A model generated the notes under the pieces. The model had not been told where the DNA came from. It worked only from the letters and a program-made list of their open reading frames with translations, and did not search any database. Below, piece by piece: positions 55,080-64,000 of a stretch of DNA of 64,000 bases. A program made the translations under genes and the position numbers. The DNA is from Polaribacter sp. IC073 (GTDB taxonomy: Bacteria; Bacteroidota; Bacteroidia; Flavobacteriales; Flavobacteriaceae): positions 1 to 64,000 of the forward strand of contig NZ_VORS01000009.1 in the NCBI RefSeq assembly GCF_007997075.1. The letters run 5' to 3'. Within the stretch, counting starts at the first letter, position 1. Each line of letters starts with the position of its first letter.

Positions 55080-56771
55080 TTATCTAATTAACTTTCTATA
55101 TTTAATTCGTTTTGGCATTAAATCTCCACCTAAACGACTCTTTTTATTTTCTTCATATTCAGAAAAACCGCCTTCAAAGAAATACACTTCACTATTCCCT
55201 TCAAAAGCTAAAATGTGTGTACAAACTCTATCTAAAAACCATCTATCGTGACTAATTACCACTGCACAACCTGCAAAGTTTTCTAAACCTTCTTCTAAAG
55301 CTCTTAGCGTATTTACATCCAAGTCATTTGTTGGCTCATCTAATAGTAAAACGTTTCCTTCTTCTTTCAAAGTCATTGCTAAATGCAACCTGTTGCGCTC
55401 TCCACCAGAAAGTGTATTTACTTTCTTATTTTGCTCACTTCCAGAGAAATTAAAACGACTTAAATACGCTCGAGAATTCACTTGCTTACCTCCCATCATT
55501 ACTAAGTCTTGTCCATCAGAAAAGTTTTCCCAAATTGTTTTTTCTGGGTCAATGTCTGAATGTGCTTGATCTACATAAGCAATTTTAGCTGTTTCACCAA
55601 CCTTAAAGCTTCCTGCGTCAGGCTTTTCTTCACCCATAATCATTTTAAAGATAGTGGTTTTACCAGCTCCATTGGGTCCAATAATCCCTACAATTCCTGC
55701 TTGCGGTAAATTAAATTCTAAATTATCATATAATAATTTATCTCCATAGGCTTTAGAAACACCCGTTGCTTCAATAACATTTGTTCCTAAACGTGGTCCA
55801 TTCGGAATATAAATCTCCAGTTTTTCATCAACCTGTTTTTGATCTTGACTCATCAATTTGTCATAGTTCTTCAAACGCGCTTTTTGCTTTGTTTGACGCC
55901 CTTTTGCTCCTTGACGCACCCAATCTAATTCTCTTTCTAATGTTTTCTGACGTTTCGAAGCTGTTTTGCTTTCTTGTGCCATTCTACTAGATTTTTGATC
56001 TAACCAAGAAGAGTAGTTTCCTTTCCAAGGAATGCCTTCACCTCTGTCTAATTCAAGAATCCAACCAGCAACATTATCTAAGAAATATCTATCATGCGTT
56101 ACTGCAATTACGGTTCCTTTGTATTGCGCTAAATGATGCTCTAACCAGTGCACAGATTCTGCATCTAAGTGATTCGTAGGCTCATCTAACAATAAAATTT
56201 CTGGTTCTTGTAATAACAATCTACAAAGTGCAACTCTACGTTTCTCTCCTCCAGAAAGTACGCCAATTTTCTTATCAGAATCTGGCGTTCTTAAAGCATC
56301 CATTGCTATTTCTAATTTGGTATCTAATTCCCAAGCATTTGCTGCATCAATTTTGTCTTGCAACTCCGCTTGTTGTGCCATTAGTTTTTCCATCTTATCA
56401 GCATCAGAATACACTTCTTCCAAGCCAAACATGTCGTTAATTTTATTGTACTCATCTAAAATTGCAACCGTTTCTGCAACACCTTCTTTTACAATTTCTA
56501 AAACTGTTTTTTCTGGATCTAATTGTGGCTCTTGCTCTAAATAACCAACTTTGTAACCTGGTGAAAAATTAACATCACCTTGATAATTCTTTTCTACACC
56601 TGCAATAATTTTTAATAAAGTTGATTTCCCTGAACCGTTTAAACCTAGAATTCCAATTTTTGCTCCATAGAAGAAGCTTAAATAAATATCTTTTAAAACT
56701 TGTTTCCCTGTTGATTGATAAGTTTTAGACAACTTATTCATCGAAAAGATTACTTTCTTATCGTCGCTCAT
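55080..56771 (-). CDS. ettA: Energy-dependent translational throttle protein EttA (ABC-F)
   Basis: The 563-residue ABC-F ATPase binds the ribosomal E site and gates the first steps of elongation according to the ATP/ADP ratio. Both nucleotide-binding domains are complete: GLNGSGKSTLLK, LSGGEKRRVA and LLLDEPTNHLDAES in the first; GPNGAGKTTIFK, LSGGERNRLH and LLLDEPTNDLDVN in the second. The linker between them contains the basic GAKGRQTKQKARLKNYDKL segment. There are no transmembrane segments, as expected. Length and motif spacing fit EttA better than antibiotic-resistance ABC-F members. A small membrane protein gene lies upstream on the same strand. Confidence 0.95.
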   Translation of the reverse strand: MSDDKKVIFSMNKLSKTYQSTGKQVLKDIYLSFFYGAKIGILGLNGSGKSTLLKIIAGVEKNYQGDVNFSPGYKVGYLEQEPQLDPEKTVLEIVKEGVAETVAILDEYNKINDMFGLEEVYSDADKMEKLMAQQAELQDKIDAANAWELDTKLEIAMDALRTPDSDKKIGVLSGGEKRRVALCRLLLQEPEILLLDEPTNHLDAESVHWLEHHLAQYKGTVIAVTHDRYFLDNVAGWILELDRGEGIPWKGNYSSWLDQKSSRMAQESKTASKRQKTLERELDWVRQGAKGRQTKQKARLKNYDKLMSQDQKQVDEKLEIYIPNGPRLGTNVIEATGVSKAYGDKLLYDNLEFNLPQAGIVGIIGPNGAGKTTIFKMIMGEEKPDAGSFKVGETAKIAYVDQAHSDIDPEKTIWENFSDGQDLVMMGGKQVNSRAYLSRFNFSGSEQNKKVNTLSGGERNRLHLAMTLKEEGNVLLLDEPTNDLDVNTLRALEEGLENFAGCAVVISHDRWFLDRVCTHILAFEGNSEVYFFEGGFSEYEENKKSRLGGDLMPKRIKYRKLIR

Positions 56772-56826
56772 TATATATTTTATTTAAAATTTAATTTGAA
56801 AATTACTACTAAAAACTGTAGACTTT

Positions 56827-57009
56827 TTAGACTCTTCCTTTTAATGCATTAAAAACCCATGCAATTGCAAAGAAACCAACACCAACGGCTGCAAAACCCC
56901 ATCCTGCAACTTCATTGTATCTAAAAGCTCCTAATGCAATTAAACCTAAGCCTACAAGTATCATTATAAGTGTTGCCCAAGCAAGCACAGTATTTTTATT
57001 CATTCCCAT
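56827..57009 (-). CDS. Small two-helix membrane protein (CAL67264-type)
   Basis: The 60-residue protein has two membrane helices (VLAWATLIMILVGLGLIALG and GWGFAAVGVGFFAIAWVF). I recognise it as the family annotated CAL67264 in flavobacteria, often near the ABC-F gene. The start may be the first or the third residue (MGMNKN). The function is unknown. It lies 55 bases upstream of ettA on the same strand and may be co-transcribed. Confidence 0.75.
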   Translation of the reverse strand: MGMNKNTVLAWATLIMILVGLGLIALGAFRYNEVAGWGFAAVGVGFFAIAWVFNALKGRV

Positions 57010-57117
57010 AATTAGTAATTAGTTTAACGGCAAATATCGGCATTTTATTTTGTTTCTGAAAAAAGGATAAAAGTATAATTTTATAAGATCTATAAAACTA
57101 AAGAAAGTAGAGATGTA

Positions 57118-57666
57118 TTAATACCTTCTACCTCCCATACCTTGTCTATTTCTTCTACCACTCATATTTTGTTGCGGTGCATTGTTATTTCTAGGTAACT
57201 CTGGAACTAGCTTCCTTTTTTGAGCTTTTTGATATTTTAACCACTTTTTAAATTGTTTCTTAGATAAAAAACTTTTTAAATTGTCATTTAAAACCTTCTC
57301 ATGAACCTCGATACTATCTCTAATTGGTAAAATGATTGTTTCTACTTTTTTTCTAACTTTCTCTGCAAGATCTCTATTGGTATACAACTGTTTGCCTAAT
57401 GAATTAATGGTAAGCTCTAACTCTTGAAGTTTTGGTGTGTTTAAAAAAGAGATTTTTTTTATTTTATCATTATAAAGCCTAAGCGTATTATAGGTTTTAC
57501 TTTTTGTAGTCGCTTTTTTTACTTTTATCTCCTCTGGTACTTCAGTAAAGTTGTAATAAAAAATATTTGCTTGATTTTTAGCATTATACTTCGGAAACTC
57601 GGGTGCTTCTTGCCCAGAAGCAAAGTAACTTGTAAATAATACGCATAGAATTAATACTTTTTTCAT
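57118..57666 (-). CDS. Exported hypothetical protein with Gly/Arg-rich tail
   Basis: The 182-residue product has a signal peptide (VLILCVLFTSYFASGQ). The middle is helical and basic, with LSKKQFKKWLKYQKAQKRKL, reminiscent of the LTxxQ region of Spy/CpxP-like periplasmic proteins. The C-terminus is disordered and Gly/Arg-rich (SGRRNRQGMGGRRY). It could be a Spy-like chaperone or metal sensor, but the similarity is weak. A -7 box overlaps the gap before fadH, so it has its own promoter. Confidence 0.65.
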   Translation of the reverse strand: MKKVLILCVLFTSYFASGQEAPEFPKYNAKNQANIFYYNFTEVPEEIKVKKATTKSKTYNTLRLYNDKIKKISFLNTPKLQELELTINSLGKQLYTNRDLAEKVRKKVETIILPIRDSIEVHEKVLNDNLKSFLSKKQFKKWLKYQKAQKRKLVPELPRNNNAPQQNMSGRRNRQGMGGRRY

Positions 57667-57683
57667 CTTTTAAATTTGAAAAA

Positions 57684-57691
57684 CAAAAGTA
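57684..57691 (-). promoter_or_regulatory. -7 promoter box for the gene at 57118-57666
   Basis: TACTTTTG on the minus strand matches TAnnTTTG. The predicted transcription start is about 12 bases before the ATG. Confidence 0.45.
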
Positions 57692-57700
57692 TAAAAAGAT

Positions 57701-59779
<2,079 letters not shown>

Positions 59780-59968
59780 TTATTGAACTTAAAAAGTAAA
59801 AGAGCTAAATACAAAAGCGAATGAACTAACAGGTAATTTATTTTCTTTTTAGATTTGTTTGAAGCTGAATAATTTATAAAAGTGAATGCTAAATAGCAAG
59901 CAAAAAAACACTACAAAAACTCATTTTCACTCAATCAAAAATACATAATAATTTAAACAAAACTCATC

Positions 59969-61351
59969 ATGAGCACAGAGCATATAATTACAACTAACCC
60001 AGCAACAGAACAAAAAATAAACAAGTTTACTTATTTATCTGATAAGGAATTAGAAAAAAACATAGACAATTGTCAGGAAGCTTTTCTAGACTGGAAGCTA
60101 ACTTCTTTTAAAGAACGTGCCAAAATTTTGGTCTCAATTGGAGAAAAATTAGAAGAAAATAAAGCCGAATTGGCAGAATTGATGACTCAAGAAATGGGAA
60201 AACTTCTAAGTCAAAGCGAGCAAGAAGTAGACTTATGTATCGGAATTTGCAACTATACAGCTAAAAATGGTGCGAAAAATTTGCAGAATGAAGAACGCAC
60301 TTTAAGCAATGGAAACAAAGGGATTGTTGCTTATTCTCCTATTGGTATTGTATACGGAATTCAGCCATGGAATTATCCTTCTTATCAAGTGATGCGATAT
60401 GCAATTGTAAACTTAATGGCTGGAAACGGAGTTTTACTAAAACATGCTTCAAACGTAACCGGAACAGGGCAATTGTTAGAAAAAATATTTGTGGCTGCTG
60501 GTTTACCAAAAGGTTTATTTAAAGCATTAATTATTTCTCATGACCAATCGGATACCATCATCAAAAATAAAAACGTTAGAGGTGTAACGTTAACAGGAAG
60601 CTCGGATGCTGGAAGAAATATTGGAAAAAAAGCAACTGCAGAACTTAAAAAAGTAGTTTTAGAGCTAGGTAGTAATGATGCGTACATTGTGTTGGAAGAT
60701 GCAGATATAGAAAATGCAATTAAAGAATGCGTAAAAGGTAGAATCTATAATAATGGTGAAACTTGTATTGCTGCAAAAAGATTTGTGGTTGTAGATAAAG
60801 TGTATGATGCTTTTAAAGAAGGTTTTGTAAAAGCGATGGAAGCAGTAAAAGTCGGTGATCCATTGAAAGATGCTTCTGATATAGGACCAATTGCAAGAAA
60901 AGATTTAAGAGAAACGTTGCATGAACAAGTGATAGAAAGTGTGAAAAATGGTGCTGAAATTTTATGTGGTGGAAAAATGCCAGATGGAAAGGGATATTAT
61001 TATCCTGTGACCGTTTTAGCGAATGTAAAACCCGGGCAACCTGCATATGATGATGAATTATTCGGACCGGTTGCATCTCTTATAAAAGCAAAAGATGAGA
61101 AAGGTGCGATGAGAATTGCCAATGATAGTAAATTTGGTTTAGGTGGCGGAATTTTTTCTAAGGATATTGAAAAAGCTAAAAAATTAGCTCAAGATCATTT
61201 CGATACGGGAATGGTATTTATAAATACCTTTGGAATTGCAGATCCTACAATGCCTTTTGGTGGTGTAAAAGATTCTGGTTTTGGAAGAGAACATGGTGGT
61301 TTCGGAATCAAAGAATTTGTAAATATAAAATCTATTGTTATTGGTTCTTAA
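59969..61351 (+). CDS. gabD: Aldehyde dehydrogenase, succinate-semialdehyde type
   Basis: The 460-residue protein has the ALDH catalytic residues: the general-base glutamate in VVLELGSND and the nucleophile in NNGETCIAAKRF. The coenzyme site is GVTLTGSSDAG, and FGPVASLIKA and MPFGGVKDSGFGREHG are also present. The short length and YSPIGIVYGIQPWNYP are typical of the Sad/GabD1-like succinate-semialdehyde dehydrogenases that can use NAD+. The exact substrate is not proven. It is monocistronic, with a terminator directly after the stop; about 240 bases without features lie between it and fadH. Confidence 0.9.
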   Translation: MSTEHIITTNPATEQKINKFTYLSDKELEKNIDNCQEAFLDWKLTSFKERAKILVSIGEKLEENKAELAELMTQEMGKLLSQSEQEVDLCIGICNYTAKNGAKNLQNEERTLSNGNKGIVAYSPIGIVYGIQPWNYPSYQVMRYAIVNLMAGNGVLLKHASNVTGTGQLLEKIFVAAGLPKGLFKALIISHDQSDTIIKNKNVRGVTLTGSSDAGRNIGKKATAELKKVVLELGSNDAYIVLEDADIENAIKECVKGRIYNNGETCIAAKRFVVVDKVYDAFKEGFVKAMEAVKVGDPLKDASDIGPIARKDLRETLHEQVIESVKNGAEILCGGKMPDGKGYYYPVTVLANVKPGQPAYDDELFGPVASLIKAKDEKGAMRIANDSKFGLGGGIFSKDIEKAKKLAQDHFDTGMVFINTFGIADPTMPFGGVKDSGFGREHGGFGIKEFVNIKSIVIGS

Positions 61352-61376
61352 AAGATCCCATTTTTTATAAAATAAG

Positions 61377-61409
61377 ACCCTATTCCTTTATTTTGGAATA
61401 GGGTTTTTA
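61377..61409. terminator. Bidirectional terminator
   Basis: The stem ACCCTATTCC/GGAATAGGGT with an 8-base loop and T-run lies between the convergent aldehyde dehydrogenase and pirin genes. Confidence 0.88.
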
Positions 61410-61416
61410 TTTGCTT

Positions 61417-62127
61417 TTAAAAGTTCATTGGAACATCAATAACCAATAGTTTACTTGCTTTATTTGCTTTGACAGTAACTTTTTTCACTTCTGAAATTCC
61501 TATAGCATCTCTACTTTCTAGTAGCTCATTTTCTATAGAAACTTCGCCATCGATTAAGAAAAAATAGGCGCCGTTTTTCAATTCATATTCGGTTTCTAAA
61601 CCTTCATCTAAATCGATCATCGATAAATACCCTTGCTGATTGATTGGCAAAGAACCTGCTATTTGTTTGTCTTTTGGTGACACTAAAACTTGAAATTTAT
61701 TTTTCCTTTCTACCTCATCAAACATTTTTTGATTGTAATAAGGTGTTACATTTTCTATTTCTGGAAGAATCCAAAGTTGTAAAAAATTAACAGCGTCTGT
61801 TTTACTGTCGTTAAATTCTGAATGCGTTACACCTGTTCCTGCACTCATTACCTGTACTTCTCCTACTTCTATTGAGCGTTTATTATCCATATTGTCTTTG
61901 TGAGATAATGCCCCGGAAATTGGAATGGAAATGATTTCCATATTTTTATGAGGATGTGTACCAAACCCCATTTTGGGCTGCACCACATCATCGTTTAAAA
62001 CACGTAACATTCCAAAATTCATTCTTTCTGAATTCTGGTAATTTGCAAAACTAAAGGTATGATGAGATGTTAACCATCCATGATTTGCTGTTCCTCTTGT
62101 TGCTGATTTGTGAATTATTTTTTTCAT
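61417..62127 (-). CDS. Pirin family bicupin (YhhW-like)
   Basis: The 236-residue bicupin has metal ligands in GFGTHPHKNMEIISIPISGALSH and GTGVTHSEFND (three His and a Glu, the pirin set). The start MKKIIHKSATRGTANHGW is the usual one. Bacterial members such as YhhW have quercetinase activity; the physiological substrate is unknown. It is second in a marR/pirin/pirin series on the minus strand and is separated from the first pirin by the repeat at 62143-62231. Confidence 0.92.
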   Translation of the reverse strand: MKKIIHKSATRGTANHGWLTSHHTFSFANYQNSERMNFGMLRVLNDDVVQPKMGFGTHPHKNMEIISIPISGALSHKDNMDNKRSIEVGEVQVMSAGTGVTHSEFNDSKTDAVNFLQLWILPEIENVTPYYNQKMFDEVERKNKFQVLVSPKDKQIAGSLPINQQGYLSMIDLDEGLETEYELKNGAYFFLIDGEVSIENELLESRDAIGISEVKKVTVKANKASKLLVIDVPMNF

Positions 62128-62142
62128 TTTGATTTTTCTTTT

Positions 62143-62231
62143 GCGTTAGCGATTGAGGCATTTGTTGAAGCTCATTTTCTTTTTCAGAAAATAGCGACTG
62201 CCGAAAGCGCGACCCTTTTCGGGGAACGCCC
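62143..62231 (+). repeat. Structured dispersed repeat, copy 2
   Basis: This 89-base element begins GCGTTAGCGATTGAGGCATTTG and ends GAAAGCGCGACCC-TTTTC-GGGGAACGCCC, matching the ends of the copy at 443-601 and the middle of the copy at 5061-5155. It contains the hairpin CCC/GGG around TTTTC. It lies between two co-directional pirin genes, so it may be transcribed within their message. Confidence 0.6.
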
Positions 62232-62236
62232 AAATA

Positions 62237-63106
62237 TTAATATAAATGCCCCATTTTTCCTTGGTTATAATCGCGCATTGCTTCTAAAATTTCTGTTTGC
62301 GTATTCATCACATAAGGGCCGTATTGGGTCACTTTTTCTTTGATGGGTTCTCCTGATAAAATTAATAATGTGCTTGCTTCTTTAGCTTCAAACTGAATGG
62401 TATTTCCGTCTTGATTGAATGTAACCATTTGATTTTCTCCTTTCTTTAATACTTCTAAATCGTTTACTAAAACCTCTCCATCTAATAAATAAATTAAGGA
62501 TTGATGATTTTCTGGAATGTTAATATCTAGCCTTCCTGCTGCTGCTGCATTGGCTGTAAATACATTTACTTCTGTTTGCGTTTTTATCAAGCCAGATTCA
62601 TTTTGTTGCGTTCCGGCAATAATATTTAATTGTACCTCTTTATCTTTGGAAAATAACTTAGGAATTTGGTTTTCTTCTAAATGTTGATAATTGGGCGTCA
62701 ACATTTTATCTTTTGCAGGAAGATTTAACCACAACTGAATTCCTTCTAAATCACCACCTTTTTTCACAAACGCTTTCGTTGGCGCTTCTGCGTGAATAAT
62801 TCCTCGACCAGCGGTTGTCCATTGCACTCCTCCAGCTTTTACAATCATTTCGTTACCTAGTGAATCTCGGTGCAATTGCTCACCTTTAAAAAGCAACGTT
62901 ATTGGCTCGAAGCCTCTGTGCGGATGTGGTCCTAAATCAAACGGATTGTTAAATTCTGAAATGGCATAAGGTCCATAATGATGTAATAACAAAAACGGAT
63001 CTACATTCTCGATTCCTTCTGTTGGTAATGGTTGACGCAATTTTATTGCGCCCATATTAACTAACGGACTTGTAACTTTATGTTGAATTGATTTCAGTTT
63101 TTTCAT
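62237..63106 (-). CDS. Pirin family bicupin
   Basis: The 289-residue pirin has ligands in HPHRGFEPITLLFKGEQLH and GRGIIHAEAP. LRQPLPTEGIENVDPFLLLHHYGP is the typical N-terminal strand block. It is longer than the 61417 paralogue because of the C-terminal extension (LILSGEPIKEKVTQYGPYVMN, pirin_C domain). The C-terminal MNTQTEILEAMRDYNQGKMG is the standard ending. It sits between the regulator gene and the second pirin and is likely controlled by that MarR protein. Confidence 0.93.
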   Translation of the reverse strand: MKKLKSIQHKVTSPLVNMGAIKLRQPLPTEGIENVDPFLLLHHYGPYAISEFNNPFDLGPHPHRGFEPITLLFKGEQLHRDSLGNEMIVKAGGVQWTTAGRGIIHAEAPTKAFVKKGGDLEGIQLWLNLPAKDKMLTPNYQHLEENQIPKLFSKDKEVQLNIIAGTQQNESGLIKTQTEVNVFTANAAAAGRLDINIPENHQSLIYLLDGEVLVNDLEVLKKGENQMVTFNQDGNTIQFEAKEASTLLILSGEPIKEKVTQYGPYVMNTQTEILEAMRDYNQGKMGHLY

Positions 63107-63225
63107 GATTTGTCTTTTAATTTGTGCTCGATACTATTTCACCAAAAAGGCGAAATCACTCAAACTGACATATTGTTTTTACATTACTTTTTATTTTCCA
63201 AGGAAAATATTTAAACAAATTTTTT

Positions 63226-63663
63226 CTACCTAATTTTATCTAAAAGATCACTTAAAAGAACAGCCTCTTTTTCTGTAATATTTTCTAAAAAAGAGAGCTT
63301 GTTATGCTCATCTATGTTGGTTAATAATTCTAAACCTGTCTTGGTTATTTTAACATATACTACTCTTCTATCTTGTTCACATCGTTCTCTTTCAATAAAA
63401 CTTTTATCACATAATTTATCCATTAAACGGGTAGCATTTGGAGCTCTTTCTATCATTCTATCTTTAACAATCTGCACCTTCATTCTGTCTTTTGCACCGC
63501 GTAATATTCTTAAAATATTGTATTGCTGTGGCGAAATTCCGTACGGTTTAAAAAACTCATTTTCCCTACTACTTAACCAATTTGCAGTGTATTTAATATT
63601 GATAAGTGCCTTCAGCTTATCACTAACAAACTTAGATTGTATGTCTTTAGAAATATCTCCCAT
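63226..63663 (-). CDS. MarR family transcriptional regulator
   Basis: The 145-residue protein has the winged-helix core: YGISPQQYNILRILRGA (helix 2-3 region), VKDRMIERAPNATRLMDKLCDKSFIERERCEQDRRVVYVKITKTG (recognition helix and wing with the DRR motif). It binds palindromic operators and usually responds to phenolic or oxidative signals. It is upstream of two pirin genes on the same strand, which it probably regulates. Immediately before its ATG lies a 7-bp tandem repeat array of about 129 bases, so its expression may vary with repeat number. Confidence 0.92.
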   Translation of the reverse strand: MGDISKDIQSKFVSDKLKALINIKYTANWLSSRENEFFKPYGISPQQYNILRILRGAKDRMKVQIVKDRMIERAPNATRLMDKLCDKSFIERERCEQDRRVVYVKITKTGLELLTNIDEHNKLSFLENITEKEAVLLSDLLDKIR

Positions 63664-63664
63664 T

Positions 63665-63793
63665 TTCAGTATTCAGTATTCAGTATTCAGTATTCAGTAT
63701 TCAGTATTCAGTATTCAGTATTCAGTATTCAGTATTCAGTATTCAGTATTCAGTATTCAGTATTCAGTATTCAGTATTCAGTATTCAGTATTC
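63665..63793. repeat. Heptanucleotide tandem repeat (ATTCAGT), 17 full copies
   Basis: Positions 63671-63789 are seventeen perfect copies of ATTCAGT, preceded by TTCAGT (63665-63670) and followed by ATTC (63790-63793). The array starts one base upstream of the marR start codon (minus strand, 63661-63663) and fills its 5' leader and promoter region. The unit has no stop codon in any plus-strand frame, which creates a spurious open frame of FSIQYSV repeats. Copies are identical, so the array is young or actively homogenised. Confidence 0.95.
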
Positions 63794-64000
63794 GAAAATT
63801 AAAAAATGCGCATAGAAAAAGAACATTTACTCTTCTTTATTTGGTCATAAGTCTTATGTTTTTATTCTTAAGTTTTGTTTCTAAAAATTTAAGAATGAAC
63901 ACATAGAAAACTTCGTTTTTAACTCTTTACTCTTATGTCTTGTCTTGACAATAAAAAACTATGCTCTTAATCTTAAATCTTGCATTATTTTATTAAACTC

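Noticed and set aside
62051..62233. 60-residue minus-strand frame across the repeat before the pirin gene
   Set aside because: It covers the structured repeat at 62143-62231 and runs into the pirin coding region out of frame; its composition is that of the repeat.
63665..63793. CRISPR array
   Set aside because: The repeat unit is 7 bp with no spacers; it is a simple tandem repeat.
63299..63802. Plus-strand open frame encoding repeated FSIQYSV peptides
   Set aside because: It is the antisense of marR extended through the 7-bp array, which has no stop codon in any plus-strand frame. It is not a credible gene.

Overview
The window is about 64 kb of AT-rich DNA from a marine-type member of the Flavobacteriaceae (Bacteroidota), most like Polaribacter or Tenacibaculum. 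Evidence: Bacteroidota-type -7 promoter boxes (TAnnTTTG) in front of many genes, almost no Shine-Dalgarno sequences, frequent TTG starts, a TonB receptor paired with a DUF4249 lipoprotein, DUF4294/DUF6095-type small families, a monomeric isocitrate dehydrogenase, a BLUF photoreceptor and a sulfatase lipoprotein. The species assignment is an inference from gene content. I found no tRNA, rRNA or CRISPR inside the window. A perfect consensus promoter at the left edge points out of the window, possibly to an rRNA operon.

Layout. 0-8.3 kb: DUF4294 protein, DNA ligase LigA, a DinB-like protein, a long GAPDH and an HtrA protease, mostly on the minus strand, with intergenic repeats. 8.4-12.4 kb: a cell-wall block (dapF, GNAT, mltG, DUF2279, lytic transglycosylase-like). 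12.5-20 kb: minus-strand rsmI-like/PTP/dnaA and LEA14-like/ribD/HAD/EamA/yigZ units, plus a thioesterase and a BLUF protein. 20-31 kb: cardiolipin synthase, prmC, ornithine cyclodeaminase-like, FAD dehydrogenase and sulfatase, then a tightly coupled retropepsin-like protease/RimK/AstE-like triad. 31-43 kb: cation efflux, trmD, GT39, rplS, icd, TonB receptor/DUF4249, murQ and two small-family genes.

43.4-51.4 kb is the most unusual part. Two convergent two-gene units meet at overlapping stop codons. One encodes an exported phosphohistidine/ATP-grasp protein, like a dikinase without the PEP/pyruvate barrel, plus a class A beta-lactamase-fold hydrolase. The other encodes an ATP/ADP-translocase-like membrane protein fused to HEAT repeats, plus a second beta-lactamase-fold hydrolase. 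An exported ATP-dependent enzyme beside a nucleotide-transporter homologue suggests energy-dependent chemistry outside the cytoplasm. That link is inference.

51.6-54.3 kb holds a basic secreted protein behind a sigma-54-like promoter, followed by a decayed stretch: a broken TPR/LuxR-type regulator, a small lipoprotein remnant and a headless gene fragment. 54.4-64 kb carries ettA, a small membrane protein, fadH, an aldehyde dehydrogenase, two pirins and a marR-type regulator. The upstream region of that regulator is an array of 17 full copies of a 7-bp repeat.

Regulatory and evolutionary observations that stand out: three genes with the exact spacing TAnnTTTG-N4-ATG, which predicts leaderless mRNAs; two genes (ribD and a transglycosylase-like gene) whose natural N-terminus coincides with an ATC codon; and three diverged copies of a structured intergenic repeat.
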